Positions 51,418-61,365 of a stretch of 64,000 nt of DNA are shown piece by piece (position 1 is the first letter of the stretch; each line of letters opens with the position of its first letter). The stretch spans positions 2,418,001-2,482,000 of the forward strand of contig NZ_CP022315.1 of the NCBI RefSeq assembly GCF_002216775.1, read 5' to 3'. This stretch comes from Virgibacillus phasianinus (lineage in GTDB: Bacteria; Bacillota; Bacilli; Bacillales; Amphibacillaceae). The notes under the pieces were generated by a model, which had not been told where the DNA came from, searched no databases, and saw only the letters and a list, made by a program, of their open reading frames with translations. The translations under genes were made by a program, and so were the position numbers.

Positions 51418-51546
51418 TAGTAATAAATAACGGAATGTGTATCAATTATGGTACACTATTGCTAATTTGATCTGTCCATTTTTTCATAAAGCGGCTTGTA
51501 TAATCATATAAAAATAATGGACAAACTTTAATTTTCGGAGGTAAAC

Positions 51547-52161
51547 ATGGAAAACTGGATTACTGACTTTATGGAGCAGTTTGGTTATATAGGAATATTT
51601 CTAATGATGGCATTAGAGAATGTGTTTCCGCCAATTCCGTCAGAAGTAATTCTTCCATTTGGGGGATTTCTAACTACAAATTCATCGTTAACCGTTGTTG
51701 GAGTTGTTGTTTCCGCAACAGCAGGCTCAATTGTGGGGGCGATTGTCCTGTATGGAATTGGTAGATTAATTGATGTGGAACGTCTGGAAAAAATAATTGA
51801 CCGGTGGGGACAAATTATTCGCATTAAGCGCGAAGATATATATAAGGCAGATGCATGGTTTGACCGATATGGATACTGGACTGTTTTATTCTGCAGGATG
51901 GTTCCGCTGATCCGCAGCTTAATATCCATACCCGCAGGCATGTCAAATATGAAATTTTGGCTTTTTCTGGTGTTCACTACAATCGGAACTATAGTATGGA
52001 ATGTTATTTTAGTCATGGTCGGTGCTGCCTTAGGCGAGTCATGGAAAGATATTTTGCAGTTCATGGATATTTATTCTACAATCGCTTATATCATCATTGC
52101 CACTGGACTAGTATTATGTCTATTATTATATTTAACTAGATTAGTAAAACGAAAAAGATAG
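51547..52161 (+). CDS. DedA family membrane protein
   Basis: A 204-residue integral membrane protein. PPIPSEVILPFGG (about 30-42) and FCRMVPLIRSLISIPAGM (about 117-134) are the paired DedA motifs within re-entrant loops. Some DedA proteins move undecaprenyl phosphate or phosphatidylethanolamine across the membrane. Its neighbour 20 nt downstream, uppP, makes undecaprenyl phosphate, so a lipid-carrier role is attractive but inferred. Confidence 0.92.
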   Translation: MENWITDFMEQFGYIGIFLMMALENVFPPIPSEVILPFGGFLTTNSSLTVVGVVVSATAGSIVGAIVLYGIGRLIDVERLEKIIDRWGQIIRIKREDIYKADAWFDRYGYWTVLFCRMVPLIRSLISIPAGMSNMKFWLFLVFTTIGTIVWNVILVMVGAALGESWKDILQFMDIYSTIAYIIIATGLVLCLLLYLTRLVKRKR

Positions 52162-52181
52162 ATTAAAGGAGTTTACTTGGG

Positions 52182-53012
52182 ATGGATATTATTGAAATCA
52201 TAAAAGCAATCATTTTAGGAATGGTTGAAGGCCTTACCGAATTTGCACCAGTATCATCTACTGGACACATGATTATCGTGGATGATTTGTGGCTGAAATC
52301 AAAAGAGTTCTTAGCTTCTGAGTATGTCGCGAACACATTTAAGATTGTTATTCAACTTGGTTCTATTTTGGCAGTTGTTGTTGTTTTTAGAAACAGATTT
52401 ATTGATCTATTAGGATTAGGCAGAGGCAAAACAGAGTCTTCAGGCCAGGGCCGCTTAAAATTAACCCAGGTAATTGTCGGCCTGATTCCTGCTGGGATCC
52501 TTGGTGTTTTATTTGATGACTATATTGACGAAAATTTATTTACAATTGAAACAGTACTCATTGGCCTATTAATAGGTTCAATTCTAATGATCTTTGCTGA
52601 CTTTTTTTCACCAAAAGAGCCAAGCGTTACAACTGTCGATCAAATTACCTATCGCCAAGCGCTTACAGTCGGTTTGGTACAATGTTTTTCTTTATGGCCT
52701 GGATTCTCGCGTTCAGGCGCTACCATGTCTGGTGGTGTATTAACGGGAATGAGCCATCGGACAGCCGCAGACTTTACTTTTATCATGGCGGTGCCAATTA
52801 TGGCTGGGGCAAGTGGAATATCCCTACTAGATAATTGGAAGTATTTTACGATGGATGCGTTACCGTTTTTTATTGCCGGGTTTGTTAGTGCATTTCTGTT
52901 CGCATTAATTTCTATTAAGTTCTTTTTGAAACTGATTGATAAGGTGAAATTGGTTCCATTTGCCATTTACCGTATTTTACTAGTGGTAGTTATTTATTTA
53001 ATATATTTTTAA
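52182..53012 (+). CDS. uppP: undecaprenyl-diphosphatase UppP/BacA
   Basis: A polytopic membrane enzyme that dephosphorylates undecaprenyl diphosphate for cell-wall lipid recycling; it also gives bacitracin tolerance. 276 residues. The catalytic boxes are EGLTEFAPVSSTGHM (about 17-31) and PGFSRSGATMSGG (about 173-185). AAAGGAG precedes the ATG. Probably cotranscribed with the DedA gene. Confidence 0.96.
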   Translation: MDIIEIIKAIILGMVEGLTEFAPVSSTGHMIIVDDLWLKSKEFLASEYVANTFKIVIQLGSILAVVVVFRNRFIDLLGLGRGKTESSGQGRLKLTQVIVGLIPAGILGVLFDDYIDENLFTIETVLIGLLIGSILMIFADFFSPKEPSVTTVDQITYRQALTVGLVQCFSLWPGFSRSGATMSGGVLTGMSHRTAADFTFIMAVPIMAGASGISLLDNWKYFTMDALPFFIAGFVSAFLFALISIKFFLKLIDKVKLVPFAIYRILLVVVIYLIYF

Positions 53013-53041
53013 CTGCAAAATCTCTTGGCAGAAAGTATACT

Positions 53042-53073
53042 GACGATGTCTAATTAGGCATCGTCTATTTTTT
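53042..53073 (+). terminator. terminator of DedA-uppP
   Basis: GACGATGTC (53042-53050) pairs with GGCATCGTC (53057-53065), then TATTTTTTT. Confidence 0.9.
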
Positions 53074-53120
53074 TCACTCACTAATAATTTACTTATATAT
53101 GGCTATAATAAGCAAAGTGG

Positions 53121-53149
53121 TTTACTTATACCCCTAACGGGTATATAGT
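53121..53149 (+). promoter_or_regulatory. ydhK promoter with CsoR-type operator in the spacer
   Basis: The -35 is TTTACT (53121-53126), the spacer 17 nt and the -10 TATAGT (53144-53149). The palindrome TATACCCCTAACGGGTATA (53127-53145, perfect 7-bp arms) fills the spacer. It fits the GC-centred dyads bound by CsoR upstream of copper genes. Confidence 0.7.
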
Positions 53150-53185
53150 ATTTAGTGAACAAGAATTTAGTTAAGGAGGATTAGC

Positions 53186-53788
53186 ATGAAAAGTAAAAGA
53201 TTTATGGTGGCAGCAGTTATATTACTTGTTTCGGCGTTAATTTTAGCTGCATGCGGCAGTAACGACGGTAATGGGGCAAACAATTCAAAAGAAAATGAAG
53301 AAGACGTGGAATTGAATTCAAGTTCCGGCGAAGATATGGAAATGGAACACTCTGGCTCAGATGAAGTTCCAGATGGATTGGAAGTAGCAGAAAATCCAAA
53401 GTATGCAGTAGGGTCTCAGGCATTTATTACAACAGACCATATGGAAGGAATGAAAGGTGCGGAGGCTACAATTGTTGGTGCATATGATACAACCGCATAT
53501 GTTATTTCATATACGCCAACTACTGGTGGGGAAAAAGTGGAAAATCATAAATGGGTTATTCAGGAGGAAATTGAAGGCGCTGATACGGAACCACTGGAAC
53601 CTGGAACCGAGGTCACAATAACAGCATCCCATATGAAAGGGATGGATGGCGCAACTGCTACAATTGATTCCGCTAAACAAACTACTGTATACATGATTGA
53701 TTATATGCCTACAAATGGCGGAGACAAAGTGACGAATCATAAATGGGTTACCGGAAGTGAATTGAAGGCGGACAAAGATAGAAGTTAA
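53186..53788 (+). CDS. ydhK: YdhK family copper-associated lipoprotein (DUF1541)
   Basis: A 200-residue lipoprotein with the lipobox L-A-A-C (Cys near 23), an acidic Asn/Glu linker with HSG and MEMEH, and two DUF1541 repeats: TTDHMEGMKGAEATIVGAYD and TASHMKGMDGATATIDSAKQ, each followed by NHKWV. His/Met clusters such as DHMEGM and SHMKGM could bind copper. AAGGAGG precedes the ATG. It stands next to csoR-copA-copZ with a like operator, so a copper link is strong by context. Confidence 0.85.
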   Translation: MKSKRFMVAAVILLVSALILAACGSNDGNGANNSKENEEDVELNSSSGEDMEMEHSGSDEVPDGLEVAENPKYAVGSQAFITTDHMEGMKGAEATIVGAYDTTAYVISYTPTTGGEKVENHKWVIQEEIEGADTEPLEPGTEVTITASHMKGMDGATATIDSAKQTTVYMIDYMPTNGGDKVTNHKWVTGSELKADKDRS

Positions 53789-53925
53789 ATTTTAAGGAGC
53801 CCAATTTTCTGGTTTTGGAGATTGGGCTTTTCTATGTTTCGTAAGGCAATTGTGCGCTTCCGTAGTTTTCCCCGAGGTCCACGCTTTCACACAGTAATTC
53901 GCAAATTTAATAGTAATCTTTTTAA

Positions 53926-53956
53926 TTGACATTTATACTATAGGGGGGTATAGTAT
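53926..53956 (+). promoter_or_regulatory. csoR promoter with CsoR operator in the spacer
   Basis: The -35 is TTGACA (53926-53931), the spacer 17 nt and the -10 TATAGT (53949-53954). The dyad ATACTATA-GGGGGG-TATAGTAT (53935-53956) covers the spacer and -10. The start of transcription would fall near 53961. Confidence 0.8.
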
Positions 53957-53985
53957 AAATATAAATGAACAAGGAAGTGATCCAT

Positions 53986-54288
53986 TTGGATAAATATTTA
54001 CGTGATCAACCAGTAAAGCCTAGAACTGTTGATGAAAAGCAGGCAGTAGTCAATCGTTTGAAGCGAATCGAAGGCCAGGTCCGCGGTATTCAAAAGATGG
54101 TTGAAGAAGATCGTTATTGTATAGATATTATGGTTCAAATTAGTGCAATAAATGCAGCCTTAAAAAAGGTCGGGTTTACCGTTGCGGAACGACATACCAA
54201 ACATTGTGTGAGTGATGCAGTGAAGTCAGGTGAGGGAAACGATGCGATTGACGAATTAATGGAAGTGATGAAACAGTTTTCTAGGTAA
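53986..54288 (+). CDS. csoR: copper-sensing repressor CsoR
   Basis: CsoR represses the cop operon until Cu(I) binds. The C-H-C ligand set is visible: Cys in RYCIDIMVQ and His/Cys in [11 protein letters not shown] (H at C-4). [12 protein letters not shown] is the family signature. The TTG at 53986 has AAGGAAGTGA upstream. An in-frame ATG at 53965 lies within a few bases of the predicted transcription start and is rejected. About 100 residues. copA follows after 14 nt. Confidence 0.94.
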   Translation: MDKYLRDQPVKPRTVDEKQAVVNRLKRIEGQVRGIQKMVEEDRYCIDIMVQISAINAALKKVGFTVAERHTKHCVSDAVKSGEGNDAIDELMEVMKQFSR

Positions 54289-54302
54289 GGAGGGTGATTA
54301 AG

Positions 54303-56687
54303 GTGGCTGAAATAAAACATAATACGATTGGTGTTACAGGGATGACTTGTGCCGCATGCTCTTCCAGAATTGAAAAAGTATTAAATAAAATGGATGGTGT
54401 TGAGGCACAGGTTAACTTAACTACAGAAAAAGCTGATGTAGCATATGATCCGACTGCAACCTCCTTGGATGATATTACTGGCAAGATAGAAAAGGCAGGC
54501 TATGGTGTTCAAACGGATATGGCTGAATTTGATGTACTTGGCATGACGTGTGCTGCTTGTTCCACACGAATTGAAAAAGTGCTAAATAAGCAGAAGGGTG
54601 TAAAGCAGGCAAGTGTAAATTTAGCCAATGAAAGTGCATCTGTCGAATATAATTCTGGCTTGATGGGAGAAGCAGATATCATCAGTAAAATCCAGAAGCT
54701 TGGATACGATGCAAAAGTGAAGGCAGATAATGGAGAGAAACAATCACATAAAGAAAAACAGCTTAAACAAATGAGGGCGAAGCTAATTACTTCTGCTGTG
54801 TTATCATCACCATTATTGGTCACCATGCTTGTTCACCTGTTTGGGGTGGGCTTACCAGAAATATTCATGAATCCGTGGTTCCAGCTCGCCCTAGCAACTC
54901 CCGTGCAATTTATCATTGGCTGGCAATTCTACGTTGGAGCATACAAAAACTTGCGTAATGGTGGCGCTAATATGGATGTGCTGGTTGCTTTAGGAACAAG
55001 CGCAGCTTATTTCTACAGTTTATTTGAGGCTTTTAAAACCATAGGTAATCCTGGTTACATGCCACATCTGTATTTCGAAACAAGTGCAATTTTAATCACA
55101 CTAATCCTATTTGGAAAGTACTTGGAGACTAGTGCAAAAAGTAAAACAACACAAGCAATTTCCAAACTATTTAATTTGCAGGCGAAACAGGCGCGTGTCA
55201 TTAGAAATGGCGAGGAAATAATGGTACCAATAGAAGATGTTATCGTTGGAAACCGAATGGTTGTTAAACCAGGGGAAAAGATACCCGTCGATGGTATTGT
55301 GGTAAAGGGTAGGACTTCAGTCGATGAATCGATGATAACGGGAGAATCTATCCCGATAGAAAAGGACATTCAAGCGAGTGTTATTGGATCAACGATTAAT
55401 AAAAATGGAACAATAGAAATGGAAGCTACGAAGGTTGGCAAAGATACTGCGCTTGCATCCATTGTTAAAGCGGTAGAGGATGCACAAGGTTCAAAGGCAC
55501 CTATCCAGCGATTGGCCGACATCATTTCCGGATATTTTGTTCCAATTGTAGTAGGAATTGCTTCTCTAACCTTTATTATCTGGATTGTGTTTGTTTCTCC
55601 TGGAGAATTCGAACCTGCCTTAGTAGCAGGGATTGCAGTTCTAGTCATCGCTTGTCCATGTGCACTTGGTTTAGCCACCCCAACTTCCATTATGGTGGGA
55701 ACAGGGAAAGCAGCCGAAAATGGGATTTTATTTAAAGGTGGCGAACATTTAGAACGTACACACCAGCTAAATGCAATTATTTTTGATAAAACAGGGACTA
55801 TTACAAAAGGTAAACCAGAAGTAACGGATTTTACCGGTGATGATGATACACTTCGGCTATTAGCGAGTGCCGAAAAAGGCTCGGAACATCCTCTAGCGGA
55901 GGCAATTGTAGCGTATGCAACAGAAAAAAATATAACGTTAGTCGATACAGATGATTTCAAAGCAATACCGGGACATGGTATTCAAGCGATGATTTCTGGC
56001 AGACAGGTGCATGTAGGTACCAGGAAATTAATGAATGACAATGGTATTGATGTAAGTCATGTCGAATCTGAATTAGTTGATTATGAAACAAACGGCAAGA
56101 CCGCCATGTTAGTTGCAGTAAATGGTGAGTATCAAGGACTTATTGCAGTAGCGGATACAATTAAAGAATCGGCCGTACAGGCGATTGAAGAATTGAAAAC
56201 ACTAGATCTTGAGGTAATCATGCTGACAGGAGATAATGAGCGGACGGCGCAGGCAATTGCCAAGCAGGTAGGTATTGATAAAGTAATTGCACAGGTTCTG
56301 CCTGAAGAGAAGGCAAATCAAGTAAAAGGGATTCAACAACAAGGTAAAAAGGTGGCAATGGTTGGTGATGGTGTAAACGATGCACCAGCATTAGCAATTG
56401 CGGATATCGGAATTGCAATTGGAACAGGGACCGAGGTTGCTATAGAAGCAGCAGATGTAACGATCCTAGGCGGGGAATTATTACTGATACCAAAGGCAAT
56501 CAAGATGAGCAAAGCAACAATTAAGAACATCCGTCAAAATTTATTCTGGGCTTTTGCATATAACAGCGCAGGAATCCCAATTGCCGCTATTGGATTGTTG
56601 GCTCCGTGGGTTGCCGGTGCTGCCATGGCATTTAGTTCAGTAAGTGTAGTTACCAATTCACTTCGTTTAAAGAGAGCCAAAATATAA
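54303..56687 (+). CDS. copA: copper-exporting P-type ATPase CopA
   Basis: Exports Cu(I) from the cytoplasm. Two N-terminal heavy-metal domains (GMTCAACS and [11 protein letters not shown], near 13-23 and 80-90), then eight membrane helices. The transport motif is [11 protein letters not shown] (Cys-Pro-Cys, near 397), the phosphorylated Asp is in DKTGT, and [11 protein letters not shown] is the hinge motif. GTG 54303 follows AAGGAGGGTGA. 794 residues. Controlled by CsoR. Confidence 0.97.
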   Translation: MAEIKHNTIGVTGMTCAACSSRIEKVLNKMDGVEAQVNLTTEKADVAYDPTATSLDDITGKIEKAGYGVQTDMAEFDVLGMTCAACSTRIEKVLNKQKGVKQASVNLANESASVEYNSGLMGEADIISKIQKLGYDAKVKADNGEKQSHKEKQLKQMRAKLITSAVLSSPLLVTMLVHLFGVGLPEIFMNPWFQLALATPVQFIIGWQFYVGAYKNLRNGGANMDVLVALGTSAAYFYSLFEAFKTIGNPGYMPHLYFETSAILITLILFGKYLETSAKSKTTQAISKLFNLQAKQARVIRNGEEIMVPIEDVIVGNRMVVKPGEKIPVDGIVVKGRTSVDESMITGESIPIEKDIQASVIGSTINKNGTIEMEATKVGKDTALASIVKAVEDAQGSKAPIQRLADIISGYFVPIVVGIASLTFIIWIVFVSPGEFEPALVAGIAVLVIACPCALGLATPTSIMVGTGKAAENGILFKGGEHLERTHQLNAIIFDKTGTITKGKPEVTDFTGDDDTLRLLASAEKGSEHPLAEAIVAYATEKNITLVDTDDFKAIPGHGIQAMISGRQVHVGTRKLMNDNGIDVSHVESELVDYETNGKTAMLVAVNGEYQGLIAVADTIKESAVQAIEELKTLDLEVIMLTGDNERTAQAIAKQVGIDKVIAQVLPEEKANQVKGIQQQGKKVAMVGDGVNDAPALAIADIGIAIGTGTEVAIEAADVTILGGELLLIPKAIKMSKATIKNIRQNLFWAFAYNSAGIPIAAIGLLAPWVAGAAMAFSSVSVVTNSLRLKRAKI

Positions 56688-56715
56688 AAACAAATATTGG
56701 AAGGGGAAATTTATA

Positions 56716-56922
56716 ATGGAAATTTCGTTAAATGTTAAAGGCATGACTTGTGGCCACTGCAAATCTTCAGTTGAAGGTGCACTGAGAGAATTGGATGGAG
56801 TAACAAGTGTTGAGGTAGACTTAAGCAGTGGTAAAGTAAACGTTACGTATGATCAGGCCAAAACTTCAACAGATGATATGCGTCAAGCGGTTGAAGATCA
56901 GGGCTATGATGTTGTAGCTTAA
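56716..56922 (+). CDS. copZ: copper chaperone CopZ
   Basis: A 68-residue heavy-metal-associated domain protein with GMTCGHCKSSVEGAL; the CxxC binds Cu(I) and hands it to the CopA N-terminal domains. GGAAGGGGAA precedes the ATG. Last gene of csoR-copA-copZ; a terminator follows. Confidence 0.97.
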   Translation: MEISLNVKGMTCGHCKSSVEGALRELDGVTSVEVDLSSGKVNVTYDQAKTSTDDMRQAVEDQGYDVVA

Positions 56923-56930
56923 TTATATTG

Positions 56931-56961
56931 AGCTGGTTCCATTTTGGGAATCAGCTTTTTT
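56931..56961 (+). terminator. terminator of the cop operon
   Basis: AGCTGGTTCC (56931-56940) pairs with GGAATCAGCT (56947-56956) and T6 follows. Confidence 0.9.
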
Positions 56962-56962
56962 C

Positions 56963-57056
56963 ACTTTAAGAAATCATTCCTTTATCGGTGTAAAGAATAA
57001 AAACGTCTACGGATTCCGTTATTAGTTCTTGGCGACAAGCCAAGGTTTCTAAACAC
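56963..57056. repeat. dispersed repeat C, copy 2
   Basis: Related to 24439-24540: ACTTTAAGAAA, CTTTATCGGTGTAAAG and TTAGTTCTTGGCGACAAGCC. The TTGGC-GACAA-GCCAA hairpin is kept, while the outer stem of copy 1 is weaker here. Confidence 0.7.
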
Positions 57057-57088
57057 TACATAAAATAGTAGATTGAGGTGAAGCAGGG

Positions 57089-57682
57089 ATGGGAAAATGG
57101 TTTCCTAGGTTTTACGATATAGCCATGAAGCCTCTCGAAAACACCAGATTCAAAAAAATTCGAGCCAGGCTGATAGGAAAAGCTACTGGAAGGGTATTAG
57201 AAATCGGCTCGGGATCTGGGGTTAATTTTTCATATTATCTTAATGTTGATCAGGTTGATGCAATTGAGCCCAACCCATTAATGAGTGATTTATCACATAA
57301 ATCTATACGAAATTCGAAAGTATCGATTCGGTTACATCAAGTTAATGCAGAGAAGCTTCCATTTGCGGACAATACCTTTGATTCCGTGGTAGCCACACTT
57401 GTCTTTTGTACGATTCCGAATCCTAAGCAAGCATTGAAGGAAATCCAAAGAGTGTGTAAACCTGGGGCTGGAATTTTTATTTTTGAGCATGTAAAAATGA
57501 ATCAGGAGCTGTTAGCTAAATTGCAGGATGCATTGACACCGTTATGGGAAAAGGTATGTGATGGATGTCATCTGAATCGGGATACATTGAGATTATTGAA
57601 AGAATCCGGGATTGATTTAGGGAAAATAGATTATTATTACAAGGGACTGTTTCTAGCAGTCGAAGCGACAAATAATAAATAA
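57089..57682 (+). CDS. class I SAM-dependent methyltransferase
   Basis: A 197-residue methyltransferase of the UbiE/Methyltransf_11 type. Motif I is VLEIGSGSGVNFSYY (about 35-49), with LPFADNTFDSVVATLVFCTI and VCKPGAGIFIFEHV after it. TTGAGGTGAAGCAGGG lies before the ATG. Substrate unknown; similar proteins are often called phospholipid or thiol methyltransferases without proof. Confidence 0.8.
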   Translation: MGKWFPRFYDIAMKPLENTRFKKIRARLIGKATGRVLEIGSGSGVNFSYYLNVDQVDAIEPNPLMSDLSHKSIRNSKVSIRLHQVNAEKLPFADNTFDSVVATLVFCTIPNPKQALKEIQRVCKPGAGIFIFEHVKMNQELLAKLQDALTPLWEKVCDGCHLNRDTLRLLKESGIDLGKIDYYYKGLFLAVEATNNK

Positions 57683-57703
57683 GAAATGTGCGCAAATATA
57701 TCG

Positions 57704-57739
57704 ATAAATGAGCGGTTACAGTCCCTCATTTATTTTTTT
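57704..57739 (+). terminator. terminator after the methyltransferase gene
   Basis: ATAAATGAG (57704-57712) pairs with CTCATTTAT (57725-57733), then T-rich sequence. Confidence 0.85.
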
Positions 57740-57849
57740 ATATGCGGAATACGCCTTAGGTCTTAGTGAAAGATATGGCTCAGGCTCATTATGTAAAAAC
57801 GGTTCGCTCGGTATGATGGATGTAAGATAAAGAAAGGAGGCTGAAATGA

Positions 57850-58206
57850 ATGAAAAAATTCGTGTTGTTTGTTGGAGGGCTAGTGGCCTTAATGGTTTTA
57901 CTTTCAACACTTGGACCAATGGTTTTTCTAGCTGTCAGCGTTTTGCTGCTGTATGTTATTTTTAAGCAATTTGCCAAAAGCGATTCAACTATTGGAAAAG
58001 TTGGTTGGGTCATCGCAGGATTAATTGTACTTGGAATTGCTTTTTCTAATATCTATGCGGTTATTGGTGTAGTGGCTGCTTATGCATTGTATCTGATCAT
58101 CAAAAATTGGAAGAATGATAAGACGGAAGCAGCTGGTTATGAAAAGGTTGAAGAGGACGACCCATTTAAAAATTTTGAACGGCAATGGGCTGAATTAAAT
58201 AATTAA
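57850..58206 (+). CDS. liaI: LiaI-like small membrane protein
   Basis: A 118-residue protein with about four hydrophobic segments in residues 1-85 and a charged C-terminus ending in FERQWAELNN. GAAAGGAGG precedes the ATG. It stands where liaI stands in lia operons, directly before a PspA/LiaH gene; LiaI anchors LiaH at the membrane in B. subtilis. Likeness in sequence is low, so the name rests on size, topology and context. Confidence 0.6.
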   Translation: MKKFVLFVGGLVALMVLLSTLGPMVFLAVSVLLLYVIFKQFAKSDSTIGKVGWVIAGLIVLGIAFSNIYAVIGVVAAYALYLIIKNWKNDKTEAAGYEKVEEDDPFKNFERQWAELNN

Positions 58207-58218
58207 AAGGAGCGAATT

Positions 58219-58860
58219 ATGATGACAAACATCTTTACTAGAATGAAGGATTCCATTTCGGCAGACCTTCATAATATGATGGATCAAAAGGAACAGAAAA
58301 ATCCAATTGCAGCATTAAATCAATACTTGCGTCAAAGTGAACAGGAAAAAGAGAAAGTGAGAAAACTTGTTGAACGTCAGTATCGACTAAAAGATGAATT
58401 TACAAGTGAATATCACCGGGCCCAGGACCTTGCTGATAAACGATTGAGACAGGCCAATATAGCCGAAAAAGCTGGCGAAGAAGAAATGCGGGAATTCGCT
58501 ATGAAGGAACATGAAGAATATCAAGCACGAGCAAATAGATTAAAAGCATCCCGGGCCGAATCTGTTGAACAATTGGAGATGCTGGAACAAAAATACGAAG
58601 AGATGAAGTACAAATTAAAGGATATGCATTTACGCCGCATGGAGTTAATGGGCCGGGAAAATGTAGCTCATGCAAACCACCAAATCAATCGGGTTGTTGA
58701 CCATTCTTCGGAGAAACCATTGGCTCGTTTTGCAGAGATGGAACGGTATATCGAAGACTTGGAATTCAAAGTAAAAAGCTCGTATTACCGAAACACCTTT
58801 GACAGCAAGATTGAAAAACTTGAAAAAGAAATGAATCAGTCAAAAGCAGATACGAATTAA
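58219..58860 (+). CDS. liaH: PspA/IM30 family protein LiaH
   Basis: A 213-residue, almost wholly alpha-helical coiled-coil protein starting MMTNIFTRMKDSISADLHNMMDQKEQKNP, which is the PspA/LiaH pattern (amphipathic N-helix, then long heptads). LiaH forms large rings that guard the membrane during antibiotic stress. It starts 12 nt after the LiaI-like gene. A hairpin follows it. Confidence 0.92.
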   Translation: MMTNIFTRMKDSISADLHNMMDQKEQKNPIAALNQYLRQSEQEKEKVRKLVERQYRLKDEFTSEYHRAQDLADKRLRQANIAEKAGEEEMREFAMKEHEEYQARANRLKASRAESVEQLEMLEQKYEEMKYKLKDMHLRRMELMGRENVAHANHQINRVVDHSSEKPLARFAEMERYIEDLEFKVKSSYYRNTFDSKIEKLEKEMNQSKADTN

Positions 58861-58891
58861 GGTTTGAATGCAGCTTATGATAAAAAAATGA

Positions 58892-58921
58892 TATACTGAA
58901 GAGGCGCAGCGTACTGCGTCT
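58892..58921 (+). terminator. internal terminator overlapping an extended -10 promoter
   Basis: AGGCGCAG (58902-58909) pairs with CTGCGTCT (58914-58921), then TTT. Just before it TGA-TATACT (-10 at 58892-58897) could start a separate liaFSR transcript. This would divide the cluster into a stress-induced liaIH part and a basal liaFSR part. Confidence 0.55.
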
Positions 58922-58956
58922 TTTCCGATACATACTATCAAGAAGGGGGTCACCTT

Positions 58957-59691
58957 ATGTTTCGGCGTCTATCAACAGATACATTGAACTGGATTTTGAT
59001 TATTGGGGTGATCCTTTTTATCATAGAAATTGCCTTTTTTGGCGGGGGTATGATCATCTCCGCTTTGTTTTGCGGCTTATTCATTTATGTCGGCTGGAAA
59101 AGGTTTTATCGATTATGGGGGAAAATTTCCTTCTGGATTGGCATAATTGGCCTTGCATTTGCTGTGTTCAATATGATGGCAGTAAGGTTTCTCATCATTG
59201 CCTTTATCGTTTTATTTATCATTAATTATTCAAAATCAAAGAAAGAGCCCGAGCAAATTCAACCGGGTCTGGAAACTGATATTGGTGCTAATCAGGAGAA
59301 CATTGTCAGGACGCGGCCGTTATTTGATCATAAACTGTTTGGTGATCAACAAACGAAGGATCATGCATATCCATGGAATGACATCAATATTCACGGTATA
59401 TATGGTGACAGAGTGATTGACTTAAGCAATACCGTTTTACCGGATGATATAGCAGTTATTTCGATTCGCCATATTGTGGGAAACATTGAAATTTATGTTC
59501 CGTATGAAGTTGAGGTTAGTATTCACCACAGTTCAATTTTTGGCCGTGCACATATCTTTGGCACACAAGAACGAAATCTAATGAATCAGTCTTTATTATA
59601 CCGTACAGAGGAATACGATAATTCGCATCTTCCTCGTATCAAAATTATCACCTCGCTAATTTCTGGGGACATCGAGGTGAAACGTATATGA
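58957..59691 (+). CDS. liaF: cell wall-active antibiotics response protein LiaF
   Basis: A 244-residue membrane protein. Three or four helices in residues 10-90 are followed by a cytoplasmic LiaF C-terminal domain with DLSNTVLPDDIAVISIRHIV and NIEIYVPYEVEVSIHHSSIFG. LiaF keeps the LiaS kinase inactive without stress. It overlaps liaS by 4 nt (ATGA). Confidence 0.93.
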   Translation: MFRRLSTDTLNWILIIGVILFIIEIAFFGGGMIISALFCGLFIYVGWKRFYRLWGKISFWIGIIGLAFAVFNMMAVRFLIIAFIVLFIINYSKSKKEPEQIQPGLETDIGANQENIVRTRPLFDHKLFGDQQTKDHAYPWNDINIHGIYGDRVIDLSNTVLPDDIAVISIRHIVGNIEIYVPYEVEVSIHHSSIFGRAHIFGTQERNLMNQSLLYRTEEYDNSHLPRIKIITSLISGDIEVKRI

Positions 59692-60731
59692 ATATCGTTT
59701 TGCGTCATATTGTAACAGCAGTTTTATTCAGTTTCCTTGTTTCCATCGTAATTATTGGCATCACCTTGATTGTTTTTCCATTGGATAATTTTGCATTATT
59801 ATTCAATAGAAAAATTGCCGATATTCCTTACGTGTTCGTAATTTCCCTCATCCCAATCACTGCCGGTTTGATCATTGGTATATCAACAGGTTCATACTGG
59901 CGCCAGCGTCTTCATAGGATTGACCGGCAACTGGATGAACTTGTTAAAGGGCAAAAGTTAACAACGGACGACGAGTCATATAAGGAATTACAGGCAATAC
60001 AAATGCGAATCAATCAAGTTCAGGAAAAATTCAGGGTACAGGCGGAACAGTCCCAGCGAATGGTAACTGAACGTGCAAATGAGCGTGAAAAAAGCCTGCA
60101 GGAAGTTGTTGTCCAGGAAAGAAACCGCTTAGCTAGGGAGCTGCATGATTCGGTGAGTCAACAATTATTTGCCGCCTCCATGATGATGTCAGCTATCAAT
60201 GAAGAAGGCTCATCTGACGAGCAGACAAGAAAACGGCAGCTTGGGATGGTTGAAAACATGATTCATCAATCACAATTAGAAATGAGAGCATTGCTGCTGC
60301 ATCTGAGACCTGTGGCTCTAAAGGGTCAATCGCTGCAGGAGGGGGTTGAGGAACTGCTGCTTGAATTAAGACAAAAGGTACCAATGAAGATTGAATGGAA
60401 AGTTGAACAATTTCAGGTTGAAAAAGGAGTGGAGGATCAGTTATTCCGAATTTTACAGGAATCCGTGTCGAACACACTAAGACATGCAAAAGCAACAACG
60501 CTTGATGCTATGTTAATTGAACGGGATGATAGTGTTATTTTACGAATTGTGGATAATGGAATAGGATTTAACGTTGAAAGAGTGCGGGCGAGTTCATATG
60601 GAATTCAGAACATGAGTGAAAGAGCAAACGAAATAGGTGGAACATGTAAAATTATTAGTTTACCGAATGAAGGAACACGGGTAGAAGTGAAAATTCCAAG
60701 AGTTAAAAAAGAGGATGAAAGCGATGATTAA
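59688..60731 (+). CDS. liaS: sensor histidine kinase LiaS
   Basis: A 347-residue NarL-group kinase. Two membrane helices (about 8-30 and 45-66) flank a short outside loop, a HAMP-like linker follows, then the phospho-acceptor His in [19 protein letters not shown] (near 155) and an ATPase domain with [10 protein letters not shown] and DNGIGFN. The short sensing loop is typical of intramembrane-sensing kinases that detect cell-wall antibiotics. Overlaps both liaF and liaR. Confidence 0.94.
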   Translation: MNIVLRHIVTAVLFSFLVSIVIIGITLIVFPLDNFALLFNRKIADIPYVFVISLIPITAGLIIGISTGSYWRQRLHRIDRQLDELVKGQKLTTDDESYKELQAIQMRINQVQEKFRVQAEQSQRMVTERANEREKSLQEVVVQERNRLARELHDSVSQQLFAASMMMSAINEEGSSDEQTRKRQLGMVENMIHQSQLEMRALLLHLRPVALKGQSLQEGVEELLLELRQKVPMKIEWKVEQFQVEKGVEDQLFRILQESVSNTLRHAKATTLDAMLIERDDSVILRIVDNGIGFNVERVRASSYGIQNMSERANEIGGTCKIISLPNEGTRVEVKIPRVKKEDESDD

Positions 60732-61365
60732 AGTACTGTTTGCGGATGACCATGAAATGGTTCGAATTGGGGTGTCGGCTTATTTGTCTGCCCAGCCTGA
60801 CATTGAAGTGGTTGCGGAAGCCGATGACGGTGGAGAAGCTGTTGAAATGGCCTTAACTTTAAAGCCGGATGTTATTTTAATGGATCTTGTCATGAAAGAA
60901 ATGGACGGTATCGAAGCAACAAAACAAATAATTGAGAACTGGCCCGAGGCGAAGGTTATCATTGTTACTAGCTTTCTTGATGATGAAAAAGTTTATCCTG
61001 CACTTGAAGCAGGAGCAACAAGCTATATGTTAAAAACGTCAAAGGCAAGTGAAATAGCTAAAGCAATCCGCTCAACACATAACGGACAATCTATATTAGA
61101 ACCAGAAGTTACCGGAAAAATTATGACGCGAATGAGATCAAAACCGGCTGAACAGCTGCATGATCAGTTAACCGCAAGAGAAATGGAAATATTATTGTTA
61201 ATCGCTCAGGGAAAGACTAATCAGGAAATCGCCGATTTGCTGTTTATCGCATTAAAAACAGTGAAAGTCCATGTCAGTAATATACTTGGCAAACTGGAAG
61301 TGCAAGATCGCACCCAAGCTGTTATATATGCATTTAGGCATGATTTAGTCTCATCTGATGAATGA
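60724..61365 (+). CDS. liaR: response regulator LiaR
   Basis: A 213-residue NarL-type regulator: receiver domain with DDHEMVRIG (about 8-16) and phospho-Asp in [10 protein letters not shown] (near 54), then a LuxR-type helix-turn-helix ([20 protein letters not shown], about 146-165). ATG 60724 lies 9 nt after GAGG; ATG 60715 overlaps that site. LiaR activates the lia operon itself; I could not identify its box with certainty upstream of 57850. Confidence 0.95.
   Translation: MIKVLFADDHEMVRIGVSAYLSAQPDIEVVAEADDGGEAVEMALTLKPDVILMDLVMKEMDGIEATKQIIENWPEAKVIIVTSFLDDEKVYPALEAGATSYMLKTSKASEIAKAIRSTHNGQSILEPEVTGKIMTRMRSKPAEQLHDQLTAREMEILLLIAQGKTNQEIADLLFIALKTVKVHVSNILGKLEVQDRTQAVIYAFRHDLVSSDE

Noticed and set aside
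53965-53985. ATG at 53965 as the csoR start
   Set aside because: It lies at the predicted transcription start with no room for a ribosome site. The TTG at 53986 has a good one.
55370-55960. 196-codon minus-strand frame within copA
   Set aside because: Opposite-strand shadow of copA; composition is rich in Ser/Pro/Ala as expected for such shadows.
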